A stretch of DNA of 44,492 bases, taken from positions 1-44,492 of the forward strand of contig CAJXMR010000019.1 of NCBI GenBank assembly GCA_913056305.1, written 5' to 3'. Positions 8,025 through 16,790 of this stretch are shown piece by piece. Source of the stretch: an uncultured Ralstonia sp. (GTDB lineage Bacteria > Pseudomonadota > Gammaproteobacteria > Burkholderiales > Burkholderiaceae). Positions within the stretch are counted from its first letter, which is position 1, and every line of letters begins with the position of its first letter. The translations under genes were made by a program, and so were the position numbers. The notes below the pieces were generated by a model that saw nothing but the letters and a program-made list of their open reading frames with translations, did not search any database and had not been told where the DNA came from.

Positions 8025-8489
8025 CTACAACGCCCGCGCCAGGAACAGCGTCCCAGGAACCGGATTGAACGTAACGGCCGGCGCTGGCGTAAAACCCAGC
8101 GACGCATACAGCTGCTGGGCCGCCTTGAACTCCGGCAGCACGTCCAGACACATGCACGCATAGCCGGCGGCCTTGGCGTCTTCGAGCAGGCGCTCGACCA
8201 GGCGGCGGCCGAGCTGCGCTCCGCGCGCGGCCGGGCGAACGTAGACGCGCTTCATTTCGCACGTGGCGGCATTCACCTCCCGAAACGCCGCGCACCCGAC
8301 CACGGTGCCGGCCTGCCACGCCAGCAGCAGCCGCCCGCGCGGCGCCGCGTATTTGCCGGGCAGCGCCGCAAACTCGGCTTCATAGTCCTGAAACTCCAGG
8401 CTGACACTGGGGCTCGCGACGTATTCGCGAAAGATGGCCTGCACGGCGGACATGTCGTCCGGAAACTGCGCCTGTCGAATGTTGATCAT
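8025..8489 (-). CDS. GNAT family N-acetyltransferase
   Basis: The 154-residue protein has the GNAT fold: an N-terminal strand-helix part (INIRQAQFPDDMSAVQAIF), then the acetyl-CoA site with MKRVYVRPAARGAQLGRRLV (the R/Q-x-x-G-x-G/A loop is RGAQLG) and the closing LYASLGFTPA. It should transfer an acetyl group from acetyl-CoA to an amine; the substrate is unknown. The ATG at 8489 is chosen because GAAGGA lies upstream and the conserved N-terminus starts there, although the frame stays open to 8597. A leader peptide and an intrinsic terminator precede it, suggesting control by attenuation. Confidence 0.88.
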   Translation of the reverse strand: MINIRQAQFPDDMSAVQAIFREYVASPSVSLEFQDYEAEFAALPGKYAAPRGRLLLAWQAGTVVGCAAFREVNAATCEMKRVYVRPAARGAQLGRRLVERLLEDAKAAGYACMCLDVLPEFKAAQQLYASLGFTPAPAVTFNPVPGTLFLARAL

Positions 8490-8548
8490 CGGTCGTTCAT
8501 GTCCTTCAAGGTTCAGCGCCCCGCGCCGAGCGGCGGTACGGCGGGCAA

Positions 8549-8574
8549 CAAAAAACCCGCCTCGGGGGCGGGTT
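8549..8574 (-). terminator. intrinsic terminator / attenuator ahead of the GNAT gene
   Basis: On the minus strand AACCCGCC-cccga-GGCGGGTT is followed by six T (complement of the A run at 8550-8555). It sits 60 bases before the GNAT ATG and 22 bases after the stop codon of a 20-codon leader frame. It could end the MASE4-GGDEF transcript, act as an attenuator, or both. Confidence 0.8.
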
Positions 8575-8596
8575 CTGGATGGCTGACGGCCACGCA

Positions 8597-8659
8597 CTAC
8601 CCTCCCGTTGGCAGGTGGGCGCGAATAATCAACAGGGTGGTAGTGGGTGCGCGTTGCAT
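8597..8659 (-). CDS. candidate attenuator leader peptide, 20 aa
   Basis: The minus-strand frame encodes MQRAPTTTLLIIRAHLPTGG, with a run of three Thr, two Leu and two Ile codons, as in amino-acid biosynthesis leaders. A stem formed by 8639-8649 and 8591-8601 (CACTACC with GGTAGTG, extended by CAC/GTG) encloses the control codons as a 1:2 pause hairpin would. The terminator at 8574-8549 follows as the 3:4 hairpin. The ribosome site is weak. I infer threonine/branched-chain-responsive attenuation; no biosynthetic gene follows, only the GNAT gene. Confidence 0.55.
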   Translation of the reverse strand: MQRAPTTTLLIIRAHLPTGG

Positions 8660-8700
8660 GGCGTCATGGTGCCATTGGTTCAAGTGCCTGCACAAGCGCC

Positions 8701-10092
8701 TTACGCCGTCACAACCCCCCGCATCAACTGAGGCGGCATCGGCACCACAACCACCCGGTTCCGCCCGCCAGCCTTGGCCGCGAGCAGCGCGTCATTCGCC
8801 GTCTTGACGAGGACATGCGGCAACGCCCCATCCAGCGCCCAGCCGCCCGCCACGCCCACGCTCACGGTGACATGGCCCGCCACCACCGAGCCCGCATGCG
8901 CAATGTCGAGCGCCGCGACCGCTTCGCACAAGCGCTGCCCCACGTGCGCCGCTGCCTGCATATCGGCATCCGGCAGCAGGACAGCGAATGCCGCGCCGCC
9001 ATAGCGGGCGATCAGGTCACCATCGCGCGGTACGTGCCTGGCCAGACAATCGGCGACAACGATCAGGCATTGGTCGCCCTGCAGGTGGCCGTATCGGTCG
9101 TTGTAATGCTTGAAGCAATCGACATCGATCAACAGCGCAGACAGCGCAGACCCGGCATGCGCGCCGCGCTGCCATGCCTCGCTCAGGCCAGACTCGAAGG
9201 CACGCCGGTTGGCCAGACCGGTGAGCGGGTCGGTGGCCGCGAGCCGCTTGAGTTCGGTGCGCGCGGCCACCAGCCGGGAGTGCAGGACACTGTTCTCGAT
9301 CAGCAGCAGCAACAGGATGAAGCTCGCCCCCAGCAGCCCAAAGGCGCGCCCCAGATAGAAGCCGAGGTCGTAGCGCGCATGGTTGAACAGCGCGCTGAGC
9401 GCGATATCGCAAATCCACACGCACAGCACCACCATCAGCCAGATGTCGATGGTCAGATGCGGCTTGCTGCGCCAGAGCACGGCCAGCGCCACCACGCAAA
9501 AACCCCACACCGCGCCGGCAATGATGGGCTGGGCCGGGGCATAGCCATTGCCGGCCATGACCGCCGGCAGCCAGTGCCCGCCCGCCGTGGCCAACGCCAC
9601 GCACGCAACCGCCGCGCCCACCACGGCGGCAATGGTGAGCAGCGTGGTCCGCCCCGTGAGCGTGTAGGGTGTGAAGCGATCGGGCTGCTGTTCTTCCCGG
9701 TCTTTGAGCACGGCATAGGCGATCACGAACAGCGGAAAGCCCGCGTGCCAGAACATGTAGATCCAGGCCGTGCTTTGCGGCCCCGCGCCGAGCAGCCCAC
9801 TGGGCGCAAACAACCCCGGGAACGACAGCAGGTGCCCGCCCGCCACGGTGGCCGTAAACAGATAACCGCTCGCCAGTGCCAGCATGGCGCGTGAACGCGT
9901 GATGGCAAACTGGCCAAACAGCAGGACAGCCGTAATCAGGTCATTGAGGATGAGCGCCGACTCATAGGTCGGGATAAACGACGGAAGTTGTGCCAGCTGC
10001 ACCTTGGCAAACGGCACCACCGAGAGCAAGACCACCAATGACAGCAAGGCAACCGCCTGCGCTATCTGATAGGTCCGACGCCCTGGCGACAT
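8701..10092 (-). CDS. MASE4-GGDEF protein with degenerate active site
   Basis: The N-terminal half (about residues 10-275) is a MASE4-type membrane sensor with about eight helices, including the family stretch FPGLFAPSGLLGAG and WIYMFWHAGFPLFVIAY. Residues 285-455 are a GGDEF domain (DPLTGLANRRAFE, LLIDVDCFKHYNDRYGH). The signature GG[D/E]EF loop reads GGAAF (residues 365-369 from this start); the codons GGC GGC GCG GCA TTC are clear in the sequence. Loss of the acidic residues should abolish diguanylate cyclase activity, so the protein may be a c-di-GMP/GTP-binding or purely sensory protein. The first ATG (10092) is chosen; a TTG at 10152 would add 20 residues. Neither has a strong ribosome site. 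Confidence 0.88.
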   Translation of the reverse strand: MSPGRRTYQIAQAVALLSLVVLLSVVPFAKVQLAQLPSFIPTYESALILNDLITAVLLFGQFAITRSRAMLALASGYLFTATVAGGHLLSFPGLFAPSGLLGAGPQSTAWIYMFWHAGFPLFVIAYAVLKDREEQQPDRFTPYTLTGRTTLLTIAAVVGAAVACVALATAGGHWLPAVMAGNGYAPAQPIIAGAVWGFCVVALAVLWRSKPHLTIDIWLMVVLCVWICDIALSALFNHARYDLGFYLGRAFGLLGASFILLLLLIENSVLHSRLVAARTELKRLAATDPLTGLANRRAFESGLSEAWQRGAHAGSALSALLIDVDCFKHYNDRYGHLQGDQCLIVVADCLARHVPRDGDLIARYGGAAFAVLLPDADMQAAAHVGQRLCEAVAALDIAHAGSVVAGHVTVSVGVAGGWALDGALPHVLVKTANDALLAAKAGGRNRVVVVPMPPQLMRGVVTA

Positions 10093-10367
10093 GCCCAGCA
10101 GCAAGCCTGGTTGGACTGCAAGCGATCCCGATGCCAAGATGGCCCCCCTCAAGCGGCGGTGACTGCGTCACTCGTTCTATTGCGCGTACGGCTGTCGTAT
10201 GTTCTGGTGCCGCAACGCCTCGTCAGGGCGCGTTGCGTGCCACCGATCATCACCTACCGTTGATAGTCAAGGGGGTAGCCGATGTCAACGCCGCAAATTA
10301 GGTACTGGCGGCGCGTGCGGGGTGGGGGGGGGGCCGATGGCGGATCGCGCCGCCCCGTAGGCATGAC
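10093..10367. other. intergenic region
   Basis: No gene is seen in these 275 bases. They hold a short inverted repeat, GCAACGC-N11-GCGTTGC (10212-10236), and a G-rich run (ggggtggggggggggcc) near 10320. The space separates two minus-strand genes and probably contains the promoter of the MASE4-GGDEF gene. Confidence 0.5.
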
Positions 10368-11273
10368 TCAGCCCGAGGTTTGTCTAACCAGTTGCACAAG
10401 CCTTGAAAACCAGGGGTGGAGGGGCTGGTTCAGGCTAAGGTGGGTCAGAAAATGATCGTCGCCTCGGTTTCGGTGGCAGGAGATCAGCCGGTTGAGACTC
10501 GTGTGCTTGAGGATGGCGTACATGCGCCGGTTCGAACGCGCCACACCCGCGTCGTCGTACTGCCCATAGCTCAGCAACATCGGAACGCTGTTTGCGGTTG
10601 CCCAGCTCAGGACGCTCATCGAGGCGGCGGACTCCGTCTCCTCCACCAGCACGGCGGGGTCATATTGCTTGGTGTCATCCCAGAACGAGCAGGGGTGCCG
10701 GAGATCCATGACGCCACTGATCGGCAAGCACCCGCGAACGGCCTTGTGGTTGAACTTCACGAGCTGCAAGGTCGATCGGCGCAGGGCGGTCATGGCGGCA
10801 ATGGCGCCCCCGGTGGAATGCCCCGCGAGGTAAAAGCGATCCGGGTCGCCGCCCCATTCATGTGCGCGTGTGCTCAGGTGGGCAAGCAAGATGGCCGCGT
10901 CATCAAACGCGGCGGGGAGCCGATGCATGGGCGCCAGCCGATGCGTTGGCGCGACCAACACCATGCCAAGGCGGGTGATCGTGGATGCCAGAAACGACAC
11001 CGCCTCCTTGCAGCCGCGCGTCCAACCTCCGCCGTGCCAGAAGACCAGCACCGGCGCGTTCTCCAGCCTGGGGGTGGTGAAGACGTCGTAACGATGCTGC
11101 GGGTCGGGGCCGTAGGACAGATCGCGCCACGCGCGAAGCCCGCTGGGAAACGGCTTTGCCCAGCCCAGTACGGTGTTCTCGTACTTGAAGACCGCCGGTG
11201 AGGGCAGGCTCATCGGGCCTGCGTGCAGCATGGACTCCGAGTCAATCAATTGCGGTTCAGCCCGAACGTCCAT
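10368..11273 (-). CDS. alpha/beta hydrolase (HSL/carboxylesterase-like)
   Basis: The 301-residue cytosolic esterase-type hydrolase has the oxyanion-hole motif HGGGW (near residue 79) and a nucleophile elbow GHSTGG with the serine; GHSAGG is more usual. It ends with a plausible acid (SYGQYDDAG) and histidine (DDHFLTH). It belongs with BD-FAE/arylformamidase-like and hormone-sensitive-lipase-like hydrolases acting on small esters or amides. It is transcribed away from the Crp/Fnr gene, and a palindrome lies between them. The start at 11273 lacks a clear ribosome site; an ATG 14 codons in (after CGGAGTCC) is an alternative. Confidence 0.85.
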   Translation of the reverse strand: MDVRAEPQLIDSESMLHAGPMSLPSPAVFKYENTVLGWAKPFPSGLRAWRDLSYGPDPQHRYDVFTTPRLENAPVLVFWHGGGWTRGCKEAVSFLASTITRLGMVLVAPTHRLAPMHRLPAAFDDAAILLAHLSTRAHEWGGDPDRFYLAGHSTGGAIAAMTALRRSTLQLVKFNHKAVRGCLPISGVMDLRHPCSFWDDTKQYDPAVLVEETESAASMSVLSWATANSVPMLLSYGQYDDAGVARSNRRMYAILKHTSLNRLISCHRNRGDDHFLTHLSLNQPLHPWFSRLVQLVRQTSG

Positions 11274-11411
11274 ACCGACTACAGATGCCTACTAAAACGA
11301 GTGAATTGCCAATGCGCGGGTAGGGCAGGGATTCCAAAACCAGGCGCCTGCCTTGCGAGGTGAACCCGTGTGCCGTGCCAACGGGCTTGGCCGCAGGCGG
11401 GTGCGGACCCA

Positions 11412-11455
11412 ATGTGGTTCACATGACCACGCGTCACGTCATGTTTGACGCGTGG
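11412..11455. promoter_or_regulatory. two palindromes in a divergent promoter
   Basis: ATGTG-gtt-CACAT (11412-11424) is followed by CCACGCGTCA-N9-TGACGCGTGG (11427-11455), a perfect 10-bp inverted repeat. Both lie between the divergent hydrolase and Crp/Fnr genes, the second 68 bp before the regulator's ATG. They are candidate operators, possibly autoregulatory. A closely related palindrome occurs at 20877-20897. Confidence 0.6.
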
Positions 11456-11522
11456 GAGCGGGCGTAGACTACCTACCTCGTCCGATGTACTTTGTGCCGA
11501 TCGGGACAAAGGCGACGACGAC

Positions 11523-12224
11523 ATGCACCAATCTGCCGGGCCGTTCGATCGGGCAAGAGCGGAAGCCATCCTGACCCAGGCGGGCTGGCTTGCTCTGCAG
11601 CCACCTGAATTGCAGCGCGAGGTCTTGCGCAGCGCTCGCCTTGTGCAGTTGAAGCCGGGAGAGATCGTCTACCGCGTGGGAGATCCGCTGGGGGGGATTT
11701 ACGGCCTGGTTGGCGGGGTTGTGGCCGTCAGCGTTGCGCCAATGAAGACTGCGCCGAGACTTGTTCATATCAGCGAGCCGGGCTCCTGGATCGGCGAAGG
11801 TTGCTTTCTGACAAAGCAGCCCCGTCGTGTCGAAGTGCGTGCCCTCGACCATGCCTGGCTGTTGCACTTGCCGCTCGAAGACATGGACCGAATGGCCGCC
11901 GATTCACCAGAGGCCGCGCGCCAATTCGGGGCAATTTCAGTGCTGAATGGCGACAGGCTCATTCGATTGGTGTACGACCTGCTGATTCGGGACGTCACCC
12001 GACGGATCGCCGCCGTTCTCGAGCGCTTGGCGTCCGGAAACGAGCGGTTCGTACCGTTGTCGCAAGCCGAAGTCGGGGCGATGGCCAATGCCTCGCGCAA
12101 GCAGGTCAATGCCGCTTTGCAGCGCTTCGAGGCGAAGGGGTGGGTGCAACTCTCTTATGGTGCGGTCACCATTGCAGATGCCCGCGCATTGCGCGGGTTT
12201 GCGGCGGATGAGGATGGGGTGTGA
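11523..12224 (+). CDS. Crp/Fnr family transcriptional regulator
   Basis: The 233-residue protein has an N-terminal cyclic-nucleotide-binding-like beta-barrel (about 35-130; LKPGEIVYRVGDPLGGIYGLVGG and GEGCFL) and a C-terminal Crp-type helix-turn-helix (about 180-225; PLSQAEVGAMANASRKQVNAAL). No N-terminal cysteine cluster is present, so it is not an Fe-S FNR. The ATG at 11523 fits the domain start; the ribosome site (AAGGCGACG) is weak. It is divergent from the hydrolase gene, which it may control through the palindromes at 11412-11455. Its stop overlaps the start of a transporter remnant. Confidence 0.9.
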   Translation: MHQSAGPFDRARAEAILTQAGWLALQPPELQREVLRSARLVQLKPGEIVYRVGDPLGGIYGLVGGVVAVSVAPMKTAPRLVHISEPGSWIGEGCFLTKQPRRVEVRALDHAWLLHLPLEDMDRMAADSPEAARQFGAISVLNGDRLIRLVYDLLIRDVTRRIAAVLERLASGNERFVPLSQAEVGAMANASRKQVNAALQRFEAKGWVQLSYGAVTIADARALRGFAADEDGV

Positions 12225-12439
12225 ATGGGATTTGGATCGAAGCGCGCACCACCCACTTCTATGATGCCGTCGCCGTCGGCGCATTGCTCCTGACCTTTGC
12301 ACTTCCGTTTGGCTGGCAATCGCTCGGGTGGACGTGGTGGTGGCTCCTGCTCCTGATGGGCAGCGTCAGCGCGCTGGGCCATGCCTTGCTGATCCTGGCG
12401 CGAGCGCCGGTGGCGGCGCGCTACGAGTGCATGGGATGA
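12221..12439 (+). pseudogene. remnant of an EamA/DMT-family transporter
   Basis: A GTG-started frame of 72 codons encodes two hydrophobic helices (VGALLLTFALPFGW, WWWLLLLMGSVSALGHALLI) that match the middle of DMT (EamA) transporters, whose usual length is about 300. The typical RTTHFYDA and GHALLILARAP stretches are present, but everything before and after is missing. It overlaps the stop of the regulator gene by four bases. It is best read as a degraded or deletion-truncated transporter. Confidence 0.65.
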
Positions 12440-12473
12440 GGCGGTCGCGCGCCATCGTTGTCAGCCGAATCGC

Positions 12474-13571
12474 TCAGCCGATATTCCATTGCGGGGCAAT
12501 GGCCAGGAGTTCGCCACGCAGTTGCTCGACCTCGCTGGCGAAGCGCAGCGCCAGGGCGCGGTCGGCGGGCAGCGGGCTGGGCAAATGGCTTGCCGGTTGG
12601 CTGTCCGCCGCGCGCTCGTGCGTCAGGCGTGCGACCGTCCCGAACCTGAGCGCCCGCGCCATGCCGATCAGTGTGTCGCGCGTCTGTTGGTCCTCCATGG
12701 CAGACCATTCATCTGCGCTCGGGTGCGTGGCCGGTTCGCCCGACGATGCGCGTGCCGCGTCGAGCAGCTCCAGCGTGCTGATGCAGATGCGCAGGCTGCG
12801 CTGGATGCGTTCAAGCCGCGCAACCGGCACGTCGATCTCCTTGGACACCGAGGGCATGAGCGAACGCAGTTGCACCAGCAGCGTGTTCAGCTTGCCGAGG
12901 TGCGTGCGATACCCATCGCCCGTTGTGTCGCTCGTTGGGTCGCCCGCCGCCGAGAGGCTCGCATAGGCCTTGGCGCATTCACGCAGCGCATCGGCCAGCC
13001 GGTAGCGCCACGAGTAGGTGGCGTACAGCGGCAGCGCAAAGGAGAACAGCAGCGCAATCGCAATCCCGATCAGCACATTGAGCGTGCGCCAGGCGCCGTC
13101 GAGCAGGTTGTTGTCGCCATGCCCCACCACGATCACCAGCGTGATGGCCGCCAGCAGCGCGATATAGCCGCCCTTGCCGATCGCGTGATAGGCGCAGATG
13201 CTGCAGGCGATGGCCATCAGCGCGTAGGTCAGCGGCGGGTGGCCGAGCCAGGTCTGCTGGACGATGAGCAACAGGCCGGCCAGCGCGCCGATCAGCGTGC
13301 CCCAGGCCCGCTCGGCCGCGCGCTTGCGGATGTTGCCATGGTGCTGCAGCCCGGCGATGACGATCAGCAGCGAGATGGTGGCCCATTCCCCATGCGGCAG
13401 GCCGAGCCCCGACGTGACCGCGATGGACAGCAGGACACCCAGGCCGACCCGCGTGCCATGGATGGTTCGCGCAAAGCGATAACGCCGATGCGGGTCGCGC
13501 AGCAGCCGGAGGGTTTGAAGGAGGGGCATGGGAAGTCTTGAAGCTCGAGGGGCGCTGATGGAAGTCGGCAT
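12474..13571 (-). CDS. FUSC family inner-membrane protein
   Basis: The 365-residue protein has an N-terminal membrane block of about five to six helices (residues 45-200) with the FUSC/aromatic-acid-exporter features HGEWATISLLIVIAG, RAAERAWGTLIGALAG and GDNNLLDGAWRTLNVLIG. A soluble helical C-terminus follows. Relatives (YccS, AaeB, YeeA) are putative exporters of aromatic acids or other small compounds, and most are about twice this length. No partner (AaeA-like adaptor) is adjacent. The start could also be the ATG at 13529; neither has a strong ribosome site. Confidence 0.85.
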   Translation of the reverse strand: MPTSISAPRASRLPMPLLQTLRLLRDPHRRYRFARTIHGTRVGLGVLLSIAVTSGLGLPHGEWATISLLIVIAGLQHHGNIRKRAAERAWGTLIGALAGLLLIVQQTWLGHPPLTYALMAIACSICAYHAIGKGGYIALLAAITLVIVVGHGDNNLLDGAWRTLNVLIGIAIALLFSFALPLYATYSWRYRLADALRECAKAYASLSAAGDPTSDTTGDGYRTHLGKLNTLLVQLRSLMPSVSKEIDVPVARLERIQRSLRICISTLELLDAARASSGEPATHPSADEWSAMEDQQTRDTLIGMARALRFGTVARLTHERAADSQPASHLPSPLPADRALALRFASEVEQLRGELLAIAPQWNIG

Positions 13572-13787
13572 GGGAGGGGTTGGCTGTCGGTCCTAGGATG
13601 CGCCGTGCACTGCATCGGCGCCATTCACGTGCCGATGCTTCACCGTGGTGCGTGCGCGCGGCAAAACATCGGGTTTTCCCTAGGTATTGCACGAATCTTG
13701 CCATGTGCGAAGTGGCTTGGGTGACGCAATCTTTCAACAAAGCGCTTCAGTCGTCCCTTGGTGTTGCCGTTTAACGTGGCCGTAGTC

Positions 13788-13806
13788 CGAAGAAACGCGT
13801 TCTTCG
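13788..13806. promoter_or_regulatory. inverted repeat upstream of the EIIC-EAL gene
   Basis: CGAAGAA-acgcg-TTCTTCG is a perfect 7-bp inverted repeat with a 5-base spacer, ending 48 bases before the ATG of the EIIC-EAL fusion. It could be an operator or a 5'-leader hairpin. The remainder of the 283-bp space (13572-13854) shows no gene and nothing else I can name. Confidence 0.45.
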
Positions 13807-13854
13807 AAAGCCCTGGGATTCGCCGATACCACCTCGAAAAGAAGGTCGAGCCCT

Positions 13855-16026
13855 ATGACCACGCAAGCGCCTGCGCCTTGGCTCAGGTTTCTCACCATCG
13901 TTGAGCAAGTCGACCGCCGGCCGTATTTCATCGCCATTCGTCGGGGGCTTGCGCTGTCCCTGCCGCTCATCATGATTGGCGCGCTGGCGCTGCTGCTGCG
14001 TTATCCGCCCACCGCCGGGATACACCGGTGGTTGACCGACGCCTTCGGCACGCGCCTGGATTCCTTTTGCGACAGCCTGCTCGCCGGCACCTTCGGGATC
14101 GGCTCGCTCGTCGCCTTGTATGGTTTTGCGGATGTCCTGACGCATCTGCATAACCAGCGCGCCGGTCATCGCGTTGTCAATCCCACGGTGGCGGCGGCGG
14201 TGGTGGTGTCGTGCTTTTTTACGCTGATTGCCCCGAACGGCGACGCGACACTGATGGCGTCGCTCTCGCTGGGCCAGGGGCTGTTTGGCGCCCTGCTGGT
14301 CGCGTCGCTTGGCGGCAGTCTTTTCCTGAAGCTTTGCGGTATCCGCCGCCTGCGCATTCCGTCGAATCATCTCAGCAACGACCCGCTGGTCGGTGACGTG
14401 TTCACGGTGATGCCGGCCGGCATGCTGACGATCCTGGCGTTCGCCCTGCTCAAGGCAGCGCTGGTATGGGTCGGCTGGTCCAATTTGACCGGGGCATTGA
14501 GCGCGCTGCTTGCGGCGCCGTCCTCGAACGTCTCCAATAGCCTCCTGTTCGGCCTCGGCTACGAGACCGCCACCCAGGCGCTCTGGCTCTTGGGCATCCA
14601 TGGGCCGAACGCGTTGTACAGCGTCCAGCAACACGTCCTCGAGCCGGCGGCTCACGCAAACGTGGCCGCGGTTGCCAGCGGCGGCCACCCTCAGTTCATC
14701 TTCACCTACGACTTTTTCTCGGCGTTTGCGCGCATGGGAGGGTCCGGCGGTACGCTGAGCCTGATCCTCGCGCTGCTGCTGTCGAGCAGCACCCTGCGCG
14801 GACGCAAGATGGCGCTCTTCGTGATGCTGCCGGCGCTGTTCAACGTGAACGAGCCCTTGCTCTTCGGGCTGCCGCTGGTGCTGAATCCCGTGTATGCGGT
14901 TCCATTCGTCCTGGCCCCGGTCGTGCAGATTCTCATTGCCTACGGAGCGATCGTCGCCGGCCTGATGCCGAACACGGGCTATAGCGTGGCCTGGACGACG
15001 CCGGCCCTGTTCAGCGGCTACGCGGTCACGGGCTCGTTTGCCGGCACGGTGGTGCAGGTGCTTGCCCTGGCGGCGGGGGCGGCAATCTACGTCCCGTTCG
15101 TCCGCATGGCCGAACAACTTTCCAGGCGCAAAAGCCAGGACGTGCTCGCGTCCCTTCTCCATATCGCGGAGTCGCCAGAGGCGAGCCTGAAGGCAAAACG
15201 GTGCCTCGACCTCCCGGGCGACGAGGGTCGGATGGCGGTGGCGCTGGCGAGCGATCTTGAAGATGCGGTCAAGACGGAGGAGGGGCAGATCTTCCTCGAA
15301 TTCCAGCCGCAGGTGGATTGCCAGACCGGGCGCGTCTTCGGCGCCGAGGCACTGTTGCGCTGGCAGCATCCGGTGCTGGGGCGCGTGGCCCCGCCCATCG
15401 TCGTGACGCTGGCGGATGACATTGACCTGAGCGATCGTCTCGGCCTGCATATCCTGTCGCTCGCCTGCCGGCAACGGGGCCTTTGGCGCGGCGTCGTGCC
15501 GGATGACTTCATGATTGCCGTCAATCTCTCCCCCCGGCAGCTGCAGGACCAGGCGTTCCATCGGAAGGTGATCGACATTCTGCAGCGCGAGCAGCTGCCG
15601 CCTTCGGTGCTCGAACTCGAGATCACGGAGTCGACGATGCTGCTGCCGGACACGCACACGGTCGACAACCTGAAACGGCTTCGCGAGGCAGGGGTCAAGG
15701 TGGCGCTGGACGATTTCGGGATGGGGCACACCTCGCTGCACTATCTGCGCGAACTGCCGCTGGACACGGTCAAGATCGATCGCTCCCTGGCGGATGTCGG
15801 TGCCGGCAGCGTCAACGAGCACATCGTCCGGAGCATTGCCAATCTCAGCCGCACGCTCAATCTGTCCACCGTGGTGGAGGGGGTCGAGAATGCGCAGCAG
15901 CTCCAGCGTCTTTCCGCCCTGGGCTGCGATCGGTTCCAGGGCTACTTCTTCAGCCGGCCGCTGGCTGCCAACGGTTGCCTGGCGTTTGTGCTCGATGCTA
16001 ATCGGGGGCGGTGGTTTGCGGCGTAG
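13855..16026 (+). CDS. PTS EIIC (lactose/cellobiose type) fused to an EAL phosphodiesterase
   Basis: The 723-residue fusion has a complete EIIC-like permease at residues 1-415: about ten membrane helices, GIHG (247-250) and [20 protein letters not shown] (330-349) with the conserved Glu of the sugar site. An EAL domain follows at about 475-715. All key EAL residues are visible: EAL (498-500), [31 protein letters not shown] and QGYFFSRPL, so c-di-GMP hydrolysis is plausible. EIIA and EIIB domains are absent here and in the neighbourhood, so sugar phosphorylation by this protein alone is unlikely. It may sense rather than import a sugar, adjusting c-di-GMP. A linker helix (415-470) joins the halves. 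It stands alone, upstream of the nitrile hydratase operon. Confidence 0.93.
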   Translation: MTTQAPAPWLRFLTIVEQVDRRPYFIAIRRGLALSLPLIMIGALALLLRYPPTAGIHRWLTDAFGTRLDSFCDSLLAGTFGIGSLVALYGFADVLTHLHNQRAGHRVVNPTVAAAVVVSCFFTLIAPNGDATLMASLSLGQGLFGALLVASLGGSLFLKLCGIRRLRIPSNHLSNDPLVGDVFTVMPAGMLTILAFALLKAALVWVGWSNLTGALSALLAAPSSNVSNSLLFGLGYETATQALWLLGIHGPNALYSVQQHVLEPAAHANVAAVASGGHPQFIFTYDFFSAFARMGGSGGTLSLILALLLSSSTLRGRKMALFVMLPALFNVNEPLLFGLPLVLNPVYAVPFVLAPVVQILIAYGAIVAGLMPNTGYSVAWTTPALFSGYAVTGSFAGTVVQVLALAAGAAIYVPFVRMAEQLSRRKSQDVLASLLHIAESPEASLKAKRCLDLPGDEGRMAVALASDLEDAVKTEEGQIFLEFQPQVDCQTGRVFGAEALLRWQHPVLGRVAPPIVVTLADDIDLSDRLGLHILSLACRQRGLWRGVVPDDFMIAVNLSPRQLQDQAFHRKVIDILQREQLPPSVLELEITESTMLLPDTHTVDNLKRLREAGVKVALDDFGMGHTSLHYLRELPLDTVKIDRSLADVGAGSVNEHIVRSIANLSRTLNLSTVVEGVENAQQLQRLSALGCDRFQGYFFSRPLAANGCLAFVLDANRGRWFAA

Positions 16027-16115
16027 TTGCATTGGGGCGCCACCCGGCGTCCTTGCCTTCATCCAGACCGCCAACCATACTGCTTTCGTTTCGCATCCTT
16101 TCCAGGCGAGCTGCG

Positions 16116-16790
16116 ATGAGTCACGACGATCCGCATGTGTTCGGGGGCGCGCAGCATCCGGACGACGGCCACCACCATCACGAGGGCAGCACGTTGTCGG
16201 CGATGGACTTGCGCGTGCGCGCGCTGGAATCGCTGCTGGTGGAGAAGGGCTACGTCGACCCCGCCGCGCTGGACGTGTTGATCGAAACGTACGAACACAA
16301 GGTCGGGCCGCACAACGGCGCACGCGTGGTCGCCAGGGCCTGGAGCGATGCGGCGTATCGGCAGTGGCTGCTTGACGATGCCACGGCGGCGATTGCGTCG
16401 CTCGGCTACACCGGCCGGCAAGGCGAGCACATGGTGGCGTTGGAAAACACGCCGGCCGTCCACAACATGGTGGTTTGCACGTTGTGCTCGTGCTACCCGT
16501 GGACGGTGCTCGGGCTGCCGCCGGTCTGGTACAAGTCGGCGCCGTACCGGTCCCGTGCTGTCATCGACCCGCGTGGCGTCCTCCAGGAATTCGGCGTCGA
16601 ACTGCCGCCCGGGGTGGACATCCGCGTGTGGGATTCCACCGCCGAGGTCCGTTATCTGGTGTTGCCGATGCGCCCCGCCGGCACCGATGGCTTGAGCGAA
16701 GACGCGCTCGCCAAGCTCGTCACGCGCGACGCCATGATCGGCACTGGCTTGCCGAGCACACCGGGCGAACGGCCGCAGGAGGGCACATGA
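16116..16790 (+). CDS. nthA: nitrile hydratase alpha subunit (cobalt type)
   Basis: This is the metal-binding subunit of nitrile hydratase, which hydrates nitriles to amides in the cytosol. The claw motif CTLCSC at residues 121-126 supplies Cys121, Cys124, Ser125 and Cys126; threonine in the second position marks the low-spin Co(III) class (Fe enzymes have CSLC). [13 protein letters not shown] follows as usual. The 224 residues match the family length. The N-terminus is histidine-rich (DDGHHHHEG), which is native here. AGGCGAG precedes the ATG at 16116. Its stop overlaps the beta-subunit start (ATGA), indicating translational coupling. Confidence 0.96.
   Translation: MSHDDPHVFGGAQHPDDGHHHHEGSTLSAMDLRVRALESLLVEKGYVDPAALDVLIETYEHKVGPHNGARVVARAWSDAAYRQWLLDDATAAIASLGYTGRQGEHMVALENTPAVHNMVVCTLCSCYPWTVLGLPPVWYKSAPYRSRAVIDPRGVLQEFGVELPPGVDIRVWDSTAEVRYLVLPMRPAGTDGLSEDALAKLVTRDAMIGTGLPSTPGERPQEGT

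Noticed and set aside
16116-16190. engineered His-tag in the nitrile hydratase alpha subunit
   Set aside because: The HHHH stretch sits within natural family-like N-terminal sequence and no vector sequence surrounds it.
13771-16323. 850-codon minus-strand open frame opposite the EIIC-EAL gene
   Set aside because: It mirrors the codon bias of the real gene in GC-rich DNA, has low-complexity Arg/Gln/His sequence and no domain, while the plus strand encodes a clear EIIC-EAL protein.
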